From NCBI RefSeq assembly GCF_000196015.1, contig NC_007973.1:2976001-3040000 (forward strand): a DNA stretch of 64,000 nucleotides. The letters are read 5' to 3'. Of the stretch, positions 63,713-64,000 are shown piece after piece (within the stretch, counting starts at the first letter, position 1; each line of letters starts with the position of its first letter). The position numbers and the translations under genes were made by a program. This stretch comes from Cupriavidus metallidurans CH34. GTDB lineage: Bacteria; Pseudomonadota; Gammaproteobacteria; Burkholderiales; Burkholderiaceae. The notes under the pieces are model-generated. The model saw only the letters and a list, made by a program, of their open reading frames with translations. It was not told the DNA's origin and did not search any database.

Positions 63713-64000
63713 ATGAAGAAACTGCTGGCTGCCTCGCTGCTGAGTACAACCGCCGCCATGGCCGCCGCCCAGACGGTTGCACCTCCCTCGGGTGTTCTGT
63801 CGCTGTCCGCGCAAGCCGCGACCGAGGTGCCGACCGACGTCGTACACCTGACCCTGGCTGCCGAACAGGAAGGCCCCGAGCCGACGGCCATCTCCAATGC
63901 GCTGTCGTCGCGCACGCAGGCCGTGCTGGCACAGGCCAAGCGCACGTCAGGCGTGGAGGCCCAGTCGGGCGGCTTCACGATTCATCCGAATACCGACCGC
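63713..64000 (+). CDS. SIMPL-domain (DUF541) exported protein, N-terminal part
   Basis: The first 96 codons are visible; the gene runs off the window end. A signal peptide (MKKLLAASLLSTTAAMAAAQ) is followed by GVLSLSAQAATEVPTDVVHL, the beta-strand start of the SIMPL domain, and AISNALSSRTQAVLAQAKRT. Such proteins are periplasmic or outer-membrane associated; functions are poorly known. GGGAGA 6 bp before the ATG is a good Shine-Dalgarno. The preceding 183 bp hold nothing I can name. Confidence 0.85.
   Translation, partial: MKKLLAASLLSTTAAMAAAQTVAPPSGVLSLSAQAATEVPTDVVHLTLAAEQEGPEPTAISNALSSRTQAVLAQAKRTSGVEAQSGGFTIHPNTDR

Overview
The window is chromosomal DNA from a GC-rich betaproteobacterium. 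Gene content and order (hemC-hemDX-hemY next to ppc and argH; tamA-tamB divergent from a DUF3460 gene, scpA and panC; zapB-zapA followed by 6S RNA) point to the family Burkholderiaceae. Cupriavidus or Ralstonia is my best guess, but this is inference from gene order and protein character, not a database match. No tRNA, rRNA, prophage, insertion sequence or CRISPR array was seen. Most genes are core metabolism.

Layout. 1-3556 (minus strand): yqgE, ruvX, pyrR, pyrB and the start of a dihydroorotase gene, a pyrimidine operon tied together by short overlaps, with rsuA upstream. 3622-6474 (plus): a DNA photolyase and a membrane acyltransferase. 6560-10852 (minus): heme genes hemC, a hemD-hemX fusion and hemY. 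10977-18118 (plus): ppc, argH and a TRAP transporter pair without a binding-protein gene. 18254-22204 (minus): an Orn/Lys/Arg decarboxylase, dcd and fdhD.

22267-33828 (minus) is the most unusual stretch. It holds a molybdenum-dependent, Tat-exported formate dehydrogenase cluster: apbC, DUF3305, DUF3306, a 726-residue polyferredoxin, a TorD-like chaperone, a tiny Tat-signal protein, FdhA, FdhB, a 77-residue lipoprotein and the cytochrome b subunit. A Cu/Zn superoxide dismutase gene sits between the cytochrome subunit and fdhD. The polyferredoxin, DUF3305, DUF3306 and small lipoprotein have no assigned biochemical role and are the best candidates for new biology here.

34182-48923: an OmpA-like lipoprotein, metG, a SmpA/BamE-like lipoprotein, tamB and tamA, DUF3460, scpA, panC, a PepSY membrane protein, a GNAT acetyltransferase and a lone ParA-type ATPase.

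49052-61562: a late cobalamin cluster. cobQ is divergent from cobU-cbiB-cobD-btuF. The btuB-btuC-btuD-cobO-cobT-cobS-cobC operon lies opposite, behind a clear promoter and cobalamin riboswitch. Together these genes import corrinoids and finish them (adenosylation, amidation, aminopropanol arm, lower-ligand attachment). No corrin-ring synthesis genes are present in the window.

61780-64000: zapB-like and zapA cell-division genes, a 6S RNA whose rod fold can be traced by eye, an EVE-domain protein and the start of a SIMPL-domain protein that runs off the end.
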